Below, piece after piece: positions 39,733 through 52,615 of a stretch of DNA of 64,000 bases (the stretch's first letter is position 1; each line of letters begins with the position of its first letter). The stretch lies in contig CM028909.1 in the NCBI GenBank assembly GCA_016801845.1, positions 2,710,313-2,774,312 of the forward strand. Direction: 5' to 3'. The position numbers and the translations under genes are program-made. The notes under the pieces are model-generated. The model was not told the origin of the DNA and searched no databases. It was given only the letters and a program-made list of their open reading frames with translations. This stretch comes from Polydactylus sextarius (taxonomy: Eukaryota > Chordata > Actinopteri > Polynemidae).

Positions 39733-40719
39733 ATGGCGACTGTAGCAAAGAATGTGAGTGTGAACACAGGACTTACATACAGCTGCCATGAGCTGCTGAC
39801 TTGGCTCAATGAAACTCTGCAGGAACGTTTCACCAAGGTGGAGCATGTATGCACAGGTAGGTCAGCATGTGAATGTGTTTATGAGTTGTTCACATATTCA
39901 CATTATAGATTGAAGCTGCACAGTATATTGAAAATAATTACATGAAGCTCTCTGAACTGGAATCAGATGTAGTGTTTAGACATCAAACATTTATATTAAA
40001 CCTTTTCCTTTTAGACTTTGTGTGTTTTGTAATTAATATCATTACATTGCATCAGTTTCTTTAATTGATTAATCTGTTTGTATTGGTATTTAGGTGCAGC
40101 ATATTGCCAACTGATGGACCGGTTATTTCCCGGCTCATTGGACCTTTCCAGGGTTCGGTTTCAAAGCAACAACACTGTGGATTCTGTCCACAACTACAGT
40201 TTACTACAAGGTGCATTCAGAAAAGTTCGAGTGCACCGAGTGAGTATTTATAAGACCCATGTTACAGTTACCAGCTGATAATTACAAACTGTAGGTTGAC
40301 AGACTACAAATGTTTTTTAATGTGTTATGTTGTGTTAATTGAAGTAACGTAGCCGTTGCTCCTCGTTCATTTGCTCGTGTTGCTACTGAATTGTGGTGTT
40401 GCGACGTATAATTAACCTAAAGTTAAAATCTCAGTCTTTGCTATTTGATTTCAACTCCAATCTGAAGTTGTTCTTAATTAGTTTCTGTGGGGTTCTGCTC
40501 TTTTTTGGTGAAAACGTTTAACTGAGCTTTGTTGTTTTTCCTTTAACTTTTTACTGCAGCACATTCCTGTGGACTTACTGATGAAGAGGAACTTCGCTGT
40601 GGCTCTGAGCTTCCTCCAGTGGTTCAAGATTTTTTTTGATGTGAACAACAACGGCAGGGAGTACCATGCCCTGGAGGCCAGAGGAGGACAGAGTATGAGT
40701 GTGGTTCTTGCTGATTCAG
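39733..40719 (+). other. EB1-like calponin-homology domain exons
   Basis: Three exons encode residues 1-143. The pattern ELLTWLNETL, GAAYCQLMDRLFPGS, HIPVD and LQWFKIFFDVNNNGREY follows EB1 residue by residue, including the WFK.FFD.N helix. The first exon ends in phase 1 and the second is 146 nt, exactly as in mapre1 at 58380-58525. The EB1 residues that contact microtubules are partly changed. The position of EB1 Lys89 is Arg90 here, but the segment matching EB1 AKLEHEYI is not conserved (SNNTVDSV). Tubulin binding cannot be assumed. The third exon is shorter than in mapre1 and lacks the EB1 linker. Confidence 0.88.
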
Positions 40720-43700
40720 GTGTGGTTGATTGAAATAAAACAGTTGTATGTACACATTGTATCATTAGGGCTCTATCTTTTGGTTTAGGTGTGATTAAAA
40801 ACTATATGATTTCTCTCAGCAACCTAGATACAAAAGTCATTTCTAACTAAAGCAATAATCAATATGTTTAACATCTGTTACAGATGGTCTCTCCCCCCAG
40901 ACGACACAGAATTTGGAGATTATAAAGAAGATGGATGGTAAAACATGGAAAGATAAGCAGAGGGAGAACCTGAGCGGGAACGTAGATGTGATCATACTGA
41001 TATCTGACGATGACGACAACACTGTGGTGGATGTGACAGTAAAACAGAAAGAAGTACCGACAAAGAAGCAAAGTAAAGGAAACAGTTTGTACAACCGTGA
41101 CACTTTGTCACGATTCGTCAGAAAATACTGCTGTGACACAAACTCTGTTTCTAGCCTTTCGGTTTCAACCATCTTGGGTCCCTCTCACCCAGAGGACATC
41201 ATCCAGGTGTGTTCAGACACACCGTACTGTCTCTACCTGTACATGAAGGTGGAGCTGGATGGAGGACAGAGCACGAGCGTTGTCCTGATCGGCTACTTCA
41301 ACCAGAAGTCAGGGGTCAGAGTGGTGAAACCGTTGTTGACGCTGCAGATGAGCGCTGACGCCGTTGATCCTCAAACATCGACGGACACGGACACATCAGA
41401 CTCTGACGCACGTCTTCTGATCAAGTCTCTGGAACAATCCGGGCTCTGTCTGTCCAACCTCGTCATGTTTTACTGCGACGCTCCTCATCCCAGGGGCAGC
41501 CGGGCGATTGTGTCTCAGCTCCAGGTTCACAGCCCCAGGTTGGTCTCGCTCTGCGGCCTCCCTGAGATGGCGGGAAGAGCCTGCCAGGCCGGACTGGAGG
41601 CTTCTTTCAGCGGCATAGTCGACCTGGTCCGAGACATTTACCATCACTACTCCACCTGCCCCTCTGTCCACGACAGCCTCAAAGTGCTGTTTGCCGGTGC
41701 AGAGTCTTATAACTCATCACCGTCGCTGTCTGCACAGAATCTGTTCATCGTCCGCACCGTGCACAAGATGGTCAGCAGCTGGAGAGATTTACTGGAGTAT
41801 TTTAAGTCACTGAAGAGCCAAGAGGAGTATGTTTCTCGGATCAGAACCCAGCTGAGGGATTATAAAGTCAAACTCCACTTCCTCTTCCTCGCCCACGCTT
41901 TGGAGCCGCTTCACAGTCTTCAGGAGCTGCAGCGGTACGAGGCAGCGGACGTGTCCGTGGAGCTGCAGCTCACCTCCATATTGATTCAGTCCTACGCCAG
42001 CAACATCCTTCTGCCCCCCGTCGCCGAGCTCTTCATCAACAAACGAGACCTGTGTGTCCTGCAGGACAAGCGCAGCCTGCTCCCCGTGGACGACGTGAAT
42101 GTTGGTTCAGACGCCAGCGACTTCCTGTGGGCCACCGCCGTCGTGGACCTCGGGCAACGGGAGAGGAGCGACTTCAAGAAGGCTGTGGCTGCTTTTTATG
42201 ACGCCGCACTGAGGTGTTTAGTGCAGAGTCTCCCAGAGCAGCTCGGAGATGTGGCGCTGAGGAATATCACCACCGTGCTGAAACATCCTGAGAATATCTG
42301 TGTAAGAAGATTTATTTGTGAACATTTATTAAATTAGCTTTAATTAATTCAATTCAAACATGAATAAATTGGACTAATTCATAACAAGGTTCTTAGACTG
42401 GGTATATTTCAGTACATAACATCCAGAGGTGTTTGGCTTTTGGACAAATGAAACAAATAACATATAATGTTTTATTTCATGTTGGTTGTTTGTTTAATTT
42501 TCCTCTATTTTCTAGTCTAAGCTCTTAGATAAATTAAGCCGACTAGTTTAATTGGTGTAAATCTTATGTTGAATTCAAGATGATTTTCAAAGTTGAAGTT
42601 TCTATCACGTCAAAGCTCAACATCAAAACATCCGACTATAACAAGGTGTCATTATTATGAGCTTCTATACTTTGAAACGTATCGGTCACTAACTTGATGC
42701 AGATACTCCTATAGACAATCCTGTTTTCAGTATCAGCTTGAGATCGTAAATATTAGTGGGTCAGACACTGGCTCTGATGTCTGAATCTCTAATCACACAC
42801 ATTTGATATAATTTCGTGGGTTAACTACGTTCAAAATCCTCATTTTTACAGTAATTAGACTAAGTAGGTTTATGATATAAATGACAGGATCATAAAGTAT
42901 CACCTACGTTTCAGAGATTTATTATAAATAGACTCAGTCTATGTAGCTTTTGATGAATGAAAGTCTGTGTTAAAGTGTTTATCTTCCTTCAGTCTTTAGT
43001 TTTCTGAGCCAAGCTGTTGATCACTAACTTATCTTCTAATTTCAGTGTTTTAACAGAAACACAGCAGGTTTCATGCTTCTATGTCATGACTACAATAGAT
43101 CAGATCATGTTAGGTTTAACGTTAGTGGTGGACTAATCAGTGAACAAGCAGCAGGATGTTAACATGGACCAGACTGATTGTCTCTGTTGGACACTGATGT
43201 CAAACAACTCTGAGTATATTCCCTCAGCTGGAAGTTGATTGTGCTGATTTCTCTCCGCAGGACTAAAGTTAAAGGTTTTATTTCCTTTCAGGACGATGAG
43301 ACGACCCAACACGTGCTGTCAGAGTTGGCAGCGCAGCTCGGTGTGCGTAACACCGCGACTCCAGAAACACATCAGATGGGAAAAAGTTTCCTCCGATTGG
43401 TTAAGACGTTGAAGGAGAAACAGACGAATGGAGCAGCAGACGGTCACTGCTGGGGGAAGGTAAACATGTTAAACATCACAGAGGTCTGTAATGACGGTTG
43501 TTAAATTGAAATGTGTAATATTAACAGATTAAATACTTGTCTTTTATTGTTGCTACAGGTCTTGTGTAGTGTGAGAGAGTCCTCCACTCTGCACAGACTC
43601 CTCCTCACCCTCCTTGCTCTGCCAAGCTCTCTGTACAGGACTCAGGTGTTTGATAAGGTGAGTGTTACGAGATAAAGTTGTCCAAGCAGCTGGTTGGTTG

Positions 43701-45220
43701 GTTAACATTGTGAATGAAGCCTTTCCCATCAGCCTCAAACGTCATCCAGGCCAGTTCACACTAGTCAACTACACCAACAGTTTGTGAGTCTGAGACGCTG
43801 TCATGATCGTTGCAGTGTTCACACTTGGTGACTTGTGATCTGGAGTCTCAACAACTGGTCTGAGACCTGTAGTGTTCAACTACAAGACTTGTCAGTGATT
43901 GACTCCGATCACACCGTGACGTCACCAAACTCTACGTCTGGTCACGTGAACTAGACAGGATGTAGCTGCTGCTTCTCACCGTGATTTACAGCCGTTTATT
44001 GTTGACGAGCACCGGTGAAGACGCTGCCTCCGACACAGACTAAACCGCTAAACCAGCATGTAAACATCACCATGGCAACACGCTGGTTTTCATGGTGGAG
44101 CTGAAATCAGCAGCAGACCTCCCCGGTAACATCTGGATCAGACGCGGGGAGTTTGTAGAAAGTGAAAATGAAACAAAAAGCGTTAAAACGTCAGAGTTTT
44201 AAACGTGGTTGTGAGTGAATCAGTGAGACGGCAGCAGCATTTATCTCACATCCCTCCTCTGATTGGCTGTCGCTCTTTGTCAGTCTCTTCAGACTCCTCC
44301 AGTTTTCTAACATGACAGATCCAGTCCCGGATCTCAGACCAGGTCCCGACGGCCTCTGATGGAGTCGTTAGGGCTGTTCACACATTATGATCATTAACTG
44401 ATGATTCACCAACCATCAGAGGACCAAGTCCACCAGACACCACCACTGGAGATCACTGGTGGAGTCGACTAGTGTGAACTAGACTTCAGCTGACCTTTGT
44501 TTTAGGTGGTAATTAGCAGATGTGTTGAGATAAAAAGTTCTGGGTTTGTTTGTTTTTTGTCAAAAGGTGTTGAACTGCACCAAGACGTTCTCTGACAGCG
44601 ACGACTCCCCCGTGTCCTCACCTCAACCACGCCGGAAACCACAGAGACCACATGTCAGCAGGAGGAATTACCCGGTCAAGAGACGTCACAACGACACGAA
44701 GAAAAAAGATGCTCAAGAAAAATCATTAGACAACAGTTCAGTGGACAGTCACAGGAGACGTACTCACTCCAACATCCGTGATGACGACGAGGACACAGAC
44801 TGCACAGATAATTCATCTGGTACGTGTTAGTTTTTAAAATGTTTTTAACTAATAAAATAATCCTGTTTTGACAATAACTAGCGTGACTGTATGTTCTGTT
44901 TTCATCAGATGTGGTCGACGTCACTGAAGAGTCGAGATCTCAGAGCAGACTGATGAACAAACACAGTAAGAAACATAGTTTATTGTTAATAGTCAAGTAA
45001 AAGAATGAGACAGTTTCCTTCTGTTTTAAGTGATTAAACTTCAAATCTTGTGTTTATTTTTTTTTTTTCGCACCCAATGCTGAGTTTTAAAATATGTTCT
45101 TTCATTGTCAACTGTTCATGAAAATATGTTGTTGGTTGTTGTAGATTTAATAGTTAATCGTCACTGTTTTGCAGGTGGAAGATTTTTTAAAAAAGCGAGT
45201 TCATCTGTCAACGACAATAG

Positions 45221-45283
<63 letters not shown>

Positions 45284-48200
45284 CGACATGGACTCAACAA
45301 TCACATCATCCGACTCAGTGACACAGGAGGTAACGTTACTCACATTTGTATAGTTTTATCTTCAGTAATTTGTTGTGTAACGATCCATGGATCTAGATCG
45401 ATACATCAATTCAGTGATTAATGATCCAGTATTATTGATCCAAAGTGAAAACATGGATCCATGTCGTCATATTTAAAATAAATTCCTATGACACATCTGT
45501 GTTACTGTTTCTATCCAAGCTCCACCTCCTACTGCTCCTTCATAAACAGTCAAATGATGCTAGTAGCCTAGCGCCAGGCAGGTCACGGCAAGTAGCCGAG
45601 AACAAGACGATGAGGACGTTTAGTCTCCTCTCAGGAATAAATCAGAGAAAAGACGAGTCAACAGACAAAACGCAGTAGGAGGTAAAATAGTCAGGAAACA
45701 AGGACCAACCAGTCCGGGACCTGAAGAAGAAGCAGCAGGACATTGACCCGTGTTAACGTGTCAGATACCTGCTCACCAGCTCTGACCAGTTATTTTCCAC
45801 TAAAACTGAGCTATGACTCTAAAAGACTCTGAGTATCACAGCTGATCAACAACACAACGTCTGGTTTGATTCTTTTTAGTAAAAACATTTAGAATCTGGA
45901 AAAGTCAGAAATAAAATGGTCACATCATATTTTAGTTGATATGAACTGACTGTGTTAAATAGATAAATGAAATCTTCTCATATTGATCTCAGGAACCTGA
46001 AATAGAACTGATATAATATCACACTGTGATATCAGCAAATATCATATCATTGTCTAAAGAACTGATATAATATCATATCGTGATCAAGCTTATGATTTAT
46101 ATTTATTCTCCTCGTGCTGTAACATCTTGTGTTGGATTGAAAGGGGGAGCTGGTCTGGGGGAAGCGGCAAGGTTTCTCTTGGTGGCCGGCGGTCGTCGTA
46201 CTTGCTGCAGGAGAAAACCAGTCTCCAGAGAAGACGACGGTGCAGTGGTACGGAATGAAGATGTTCTCTCAGGTAGAGTCAGACATGTGAAGCAACGCTG
46301 GAATCTGACTTACTACATCTTTTACTGTTTGACTGAGTTATTTTTTTTCTTTTGGCTCTGACTCCAGGTCAGATCAGACACTCTGGCACCTTTCTCCAAA
46401 TTCCAGCATTTCTGTGCCAGATCCTTCGTCACCCTTGACAGTTACCATGAAGCCATTTTCTCGTCGTTGGAGGTCTGTGTCTCTCTCTGTGTTTGTTTTG
46501 ATGCGTTTCCAAACATTCCTTCCTGTTGTATCTCATTCAGTGCTCATCCACCAGGAGGCAGGGCGTCGTTGTCATAAACAGTTTCCTGCGCGTGTCCGTG
46601 GCAGAGATGAGCTGCTGAAGCAGATGTTGAGCTGGGCTCTGGGAGGCTTCAGACCCACGGGACCGGACGGACTCAAACCGCATCAAAACAAATCAAACGG
46701 TACAAATGTCTGAGGAGCCTCGATGGATAAATGTTATGTAGAGTTACGATAATCGATTAATCTGTTATCTTGTTTTTTCAGTGGATCGATCATGAATTGG
46801 ATAAAAAGTGGGAAAAAATGACAAAATTATATTTTGTTTCCAGCATTTTATTTGATACGCAAAAGTTTTGTTAAACAACTCAAAAACGTAATGTCGGAAC
46901 ATTAAGGTGCTAAAAAGATCAGCAGATTCATCATTTTACTGAACAAGTGGCAATGTGTCCATGAAGAGCGTGGAAAATGATGAATCTGCTGATGTGGAAC
47001 AACCTTCATCACCAGTTGTTATGAAACCAGACGTTGGGTAAGTCTTGTAAAACAGTGTTTTTAATAAACTCTGGGTTCACTTACTAAGTTATCAGTACTT
47101 CAGTTTATGTGTAGGGACCCTATTCATGCTACTGCTGAAGTGAAGTGATATTTTTATTAGTGGTTAAAAAATGACAGTTTAGATACGTTTGGCTGACTGC
47201 CCCATTTACTTTCATTGTTAACTATTTGGTTTTGAAAACAAAAGACGGTCAAACTGGATATTACTTCAACCAACGTAAAATATCTTTTCAGAACAACAGT
47301 AAAATACAGACAAGGAAAAGAATAACGGGGAGAATAAACAGCTCCTCAATGTCACATTATACACCAGCGTCTCTTCAACATGTTTGAGTCTTTATATTTA
47401 TTTATTCATATATTTTTACAGGTGTCAGAAAAACAAGCAAAGCAAAGAAAAAGCTTGTGCTTGAAGGCTCCTCCTCTCCTCAATCCTCCGCCCACGTGCA
47501 CAGTAAGAGAGAAAACCTTTACACAGTGAAAGAAGTGTCTGTCTGCTTGAGCAGACTGACGTGGAACGTCACAGAGGTCTTGAAGGAGAAGGAGTCCACA
47601 GGGGAACCGACACCTGTGACGCAAGAGAAGGAAGAATGGGAAGGAGAGGAGACAAGGCTGTCGAGGTGGGGGAAAGGGAAGAGTAGAGGAGGATGGAAAG
47701 GAGGGAGGAGTCAGAGCAAGAAGAGCGACCCGTCTCATGACACATCGCCAGACTTTATCCCGTACAAGAAGAAGACTCTCACTAAAACATATAACAAAGT
47801 CAACGAGGAGTCTGGCGAGTACGAACAGCCCAACCAGAAACTCAGAGGTACGACGCATAACAATTACATCCTTAAATCAGGATCATACTGACCCACTGAG
47901 TCGTTATTAACTGGTTTCTTTTTTTTTTTTTTGCAGATGAGACTATTCGTAGGATCATGGACATGAAACTGGACATTGAAGGTGAGTGTTGCGGCGTGTA
48001 CAGTATTGAAAGATGCACTGAATCACTAACCAACCAGTCCCTCCAGGATCACAGGTCTTCTTTCAGATTGATTGGGCGTAATTTGCAAAAATGCAATATT
48101 GTGAAATCCTGAACAGTCTGATTAAGCTTTTACACAACTGCCGTGAAAAGTTCTGCAGTCAACAAAGTAGTGTCATTTTTAAAATCCAGCGGCAGAAACA

Positions 48201-51200
48201 AATCAATAAATATTTCAATAAATAGTTTCTATAAACAGAATCGAAGAAGCGAACGAAGCGACACAGTCGAGACCGTCACCAATGATCACAGGGTTTCACA
48301 TTTAAAGTGGCAGACACAGAATCAACTCTGGCCACCACAAATTAATTAGTTAATTTTTTCCAACGTGAAACACAACTTTAAAAACAAACTAATAGTTGTG
48401 TTCTCTCTCCCTCTCGGACACACACACACACAGACTGCAGCGTGTAGTTTGTTTATAGTAACGTGGTGAAACGATCTCAGAGAAGACGATCGTCACGTCG
48501 TCTCACCCCCGTCAGTGATCAGGGTCTGACCCGCGGTGGAGACGCAGACGCTTCAACGTCCCAGTGAGACGACGTTCCTGAAAAGTTCCTGCACCCTAAA
48601 TGTTACCTGGAACTTACTTGGTGGAAACACGACTAATGAGAACAAATATGAGCAGCTCTCACTTGTTGTGTCCATGTACATAATGTCACCAGTTTCCTTC
48701 TTCATCTGTGTTTGTTTTGGCAGGTTTCTGTTTGTGTTGTGGAACTGAAGCGGTCGAGACATGTCATCCTCTGTTCAAAGGAAGTCTCTGTTTAAAGTGT
48801 AAAGTAAGGAACCGTCCAATCCACAGACTTTATTTTAAAAACAAACAGGACACACCAGCAAATTCTAGCTTTGTATTTACAAAAATAAACTTGATAAGTC
48901 TGAAATTACATCTGAAGTAATATAGTAATATCTTACACTTCTAGAACAGGTTTGTCTCTTTCTACTTGATTTAGAAAAACAGCCTCTGTGTTTTCTTTTT
49001 CCTTTACAACAACAAACTTCTAAACCAAAATGTTATTTCTGCAGCCACTTTGTTGTTTGCTGCCAGTGAAAACCTATTTACCCAGCATGCACCATGTCAA
49101 GCCTGTGGTCTGTGTCTCTGTAGGACAACTTCACAGAAACTCTGTATCGTTATGATGAAGACGGGTATCAGTCCTACTGCACCATCTGCTGCTACGGGCT
49201 GGAGGTCATACTGTGCGGCAACGACAGCTGCTGCAGGTCTCTTCACCTCTTTGTTTTAGTTTTAATTTAACTGTTAAAAACAAGGCGACAACGTCTCACC
49301 TCTCCTCCTCCTACAGATCGTACTGTCAGGACTGTCTGAACATCCTCGTCGGTCCGGGGACGTTTGATTCGCTGACTCAGTTGGACCCGTGGATCTGTTA
49401 CCTGTGTCAGCCTCATCAGACCCACGGAGCTCTGGTTCCCAGAGAAGACTGGAGCATCCGAGTCCAGGAGCTGTTTGCCAACAACAACAGCGTCATGGCG
49501 TTTGTAAGTGATCAGTGTATCACAACCGTTTTTTATTTTTTAACTGTGCAAACTCACCTGCTCTAAATATTGCACACTGTAAATAAAAACACATGATTTA
49601 CATCCTTAGTGATTGATCATGAAATGTCTCATTTCTAAGTGACCATTTCAGCTCTAATCTGTTTTATCCACAACTTAGAAGACTTAATATTCATGTATGT
49701 GTTGGGACATAAAATGTATTATTTATTTATAAAACCTCCATTTAAAGGATGTTTCAGTGTCTCAGTTATCGTCCTGTGTTGTGTTTTATTTTGTAGGAGC
49801 CGCACCGTGTTTACCCGTCCATCCCCGCCAACCTGCGCAGACCAATCAGAGTCCTCTCACTGTTTGACGGCATCGCGACAGGTGAGTCCACAGACCAGAA
49901 GATCAACCGGTCGACATCATTGGTGCGTGGTGACATATTTTTCCTCCTATTTTCATATCCATCCTGGATGTTTTTATGTTTCTTATAGGATACCTGGTTC
50001 TGAAGGAACTTGGCTTCAAAGTAGAAACATACGTTGCTTCAGAGGTTTGTGAGGATTCAATCGCTGTGGCTAAAGTCAACCACGAAGGGAAGATCATTAA
50101 CGTCGGTGACGTTCGGCTCATCACTCAGCATCATGTACGTTTTTACTCAAATACAGTTTCTGTCTGACGTTTCATCTGTTCTCATGATGCGACATACAAT
50201 CAACCACCACTTTATTATCTTAAAAAAAACATAACTTTTATTGCAGTTTTCTGTGAAAGCAGAGAAATTCAACCTCAACAACCTAAAAAAAAAAGCCCTG
50301 ATTAGAGCCATGTGTTCCTAATAAACTGAGTAACTGGACGGTGAATGAAACCAGCTCTTTGTTCTTCTCTCCAGCTCCAACAGTGGGGTCCGTTTGATCT
50401 GCTGATCGGCGGCAGCCCCTGTAACGACCTCTCCATCGTCAACCCGATCAGAAAAGGCCTCTACGGTTCGTTAACGTGTCATCTGTTAATGATCATTAAG
50501 TTATCCTGAAATAAATATATAAAACAAGTAAAATAATCACTGTTCTTCCTCTTTGCTGTAATTCTCTACTCCCTCCTGTAGAGGGCACTGGCAGGTTGTT
50601 CTTTGAGTTTTACCGCATCCTGGAGCTGCTGAAGCCTCCAGAGGACGACCCCCAGCCGTTCTTCTGGCTGTTTGAGAACGTCGTCTTCATGAACACACAC
50701 GACAAAGTCAACATCTGTCGCTTCCTCGAGGTTCGTCCTGTTTCCTTCCTTTACTCTCTCCAGTCTCTCCATCCTTCATTCCTTCCTTCCATCCTTCCTT
50801 TCTTCCTACGTTCTGAACTGAGAGCCGACCGTTGTCCTCCTCTGACTCTGTGACAGTGTAACCCGGTGCTAGTGGACGCAGTCAAAGTCAGTCCAGCACA
50901 CAGAGCTCGTTACTTCTGGGGAAACATCCCAGCGATGAGCAGGTGAGACATTTTAATTTAATCATCAACCAAAAGAATTAAAAAATGACTCTTAAAAAAC
51001 TCATGTTGGATGACCTCGAACGCCTCATTTCCTTCACAGACAGGTCATATATTTGTGCTTGATTTCTTTACTTTAAGTTGTATCATTAAGAATTATCTAC
51101 TTTTTGTTCCTTCGTAGCCAGTGTGTCAGATCATTCTTAGTTTACATCACTTCACGTCTTATTTTAGACATTTTGCAGCTGTTAAATAATCTACCTATGA

Positions 51201-52578
51201 TTTTATATGTTGTCTTCTTCTACTTTGTTGTAGCTTTTGTTGAAACATCTTATGAATGAGGTTTTATTTTTCTCATCAGGCCCATTATCGCCTCCCAGAA
51301 CGACAAGCTGAGTCTCCAGGATTGTTTGGAGATCGACAGAGAGGCCAGGGTCAGCGACTTTTTACTTTCCCATTTTCAAGTGGAACATTACAGGTGAATG
51401 TAACGTGTTAACATGTACTGACGCCGTTTGTTGTTTGTTTGTTCCAGGTCACGAAGGTGAGGACGATCACCACGAATCCAAACTCTCTGAAGCAGGGAAA
51501 AAACGTGTCTCTGCTGCCGGTCCTGCAGGACGGAAAAGAGGACATCCTCTGGGTCACTGAGCTGGAGAAGTACGATCATACTTCTGTTTAAGAAAGAGAC
51601 AGAGTTTTACAGTCAATCTCCATCTATTCAGGCTTCATCAATTCAGCAGCTTCGTCTATTTCACCATGAATATGAGTCAAACTCCCCTCAAGAGATATTT
51701 TACGTTGGTTGAAGTAATATCCAGTTTGACGTCTTTTGTTTTCACAACCAAATAGTTAACAATGAAAGTAAATGGGGCAGTCAGACAAACGTATCTAAAT
51801 TGTCATTTTTTAACCACTAATAAAGCTCAAAATATCACTTCACTTCAGCAGCAGCATGAATAGGGTCCCTACACATAAACTGAAGTACTGATAACTTAGT
51901 AAGTGAACCCAGAGTTTATTAAAAACACTGTTTTACAAGACTTACCCAACATCTGGTTTTATAACAACTGGTGATGAAGGTTGTTCCACATCAGCAGATT
52001 CATCATTTTCCTGAACAGACTGATGTGTCTGTGAAGAGCGAAAAATAACAAGATGTTACTTCAACCAACATAAAATGTCTCCTGACGTTTGACTGATATT
52101 CACGGTGACTGAATGTGACTACATGTCTTATATTTGAGACTACAGCTGCTTCATCTATAACTAATCCACTTGTGTGTGTTGGAGGTTGAATTAAAATGTA
52201 TTTGTAGAACATATTTAAACACAAAGTGCTGTACATAACTCATTAACTAAAGATAAATATATATTTTTACAAATCAACAAATGTAAACTAAGACAATAGT
52301 GAGACACAAACACTTAATCACAGACATAGCAGAGTAAAACATGTGTCCACTCAACAATAGTCTCTTTTCACCATAAAAAGTCTCATTTGGTGTAAAATTG
52401 TAACTGATTTAAAATATAAAATACATTTGTGATTAATCACAATTAAATTTTAAATAACTTTCTTTAGTAACTGGTCACCACATGTCTGTTCTGACGGCTC
52501 CTCCTCGTTTCACCAAATTCATTCATTTTCTATGATGTTTTATTTAGAAAGAAGTCGTTATTTCTATTTCAGCTAACA

Positions 52579-52615
<37 letters not shown>

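Noticed and set aside
40901..40930. Alternative acceptor CCCCCAG at 40900 for the large exon
   Set aside because: The phase-consistent frame runs into a stop within about 13 codons; the acceptor at 40883 keeps the long frame open.
45161..45343. A poly-Ser ORF on the - strand
   Set aside because: It is the antisense shadow of the (GAT)n tract encoding Asp22.
46541..46699. Acceptor at 46540 (TCTCATTCAG) for the third PWWP exon of gene 2
   Set aside because: It has the best pyrimidine tract but gives the wrong frame and an early stop (TGC TGA); 46555 or 46558 keeps the conserved LSWALGGFRPTG frame.
47406..47858. A 150-residue ORF on the - strand opposite exon 47422-47847
   Set aside because: It is antisense to a supported coding exon with matching phases at both ends.
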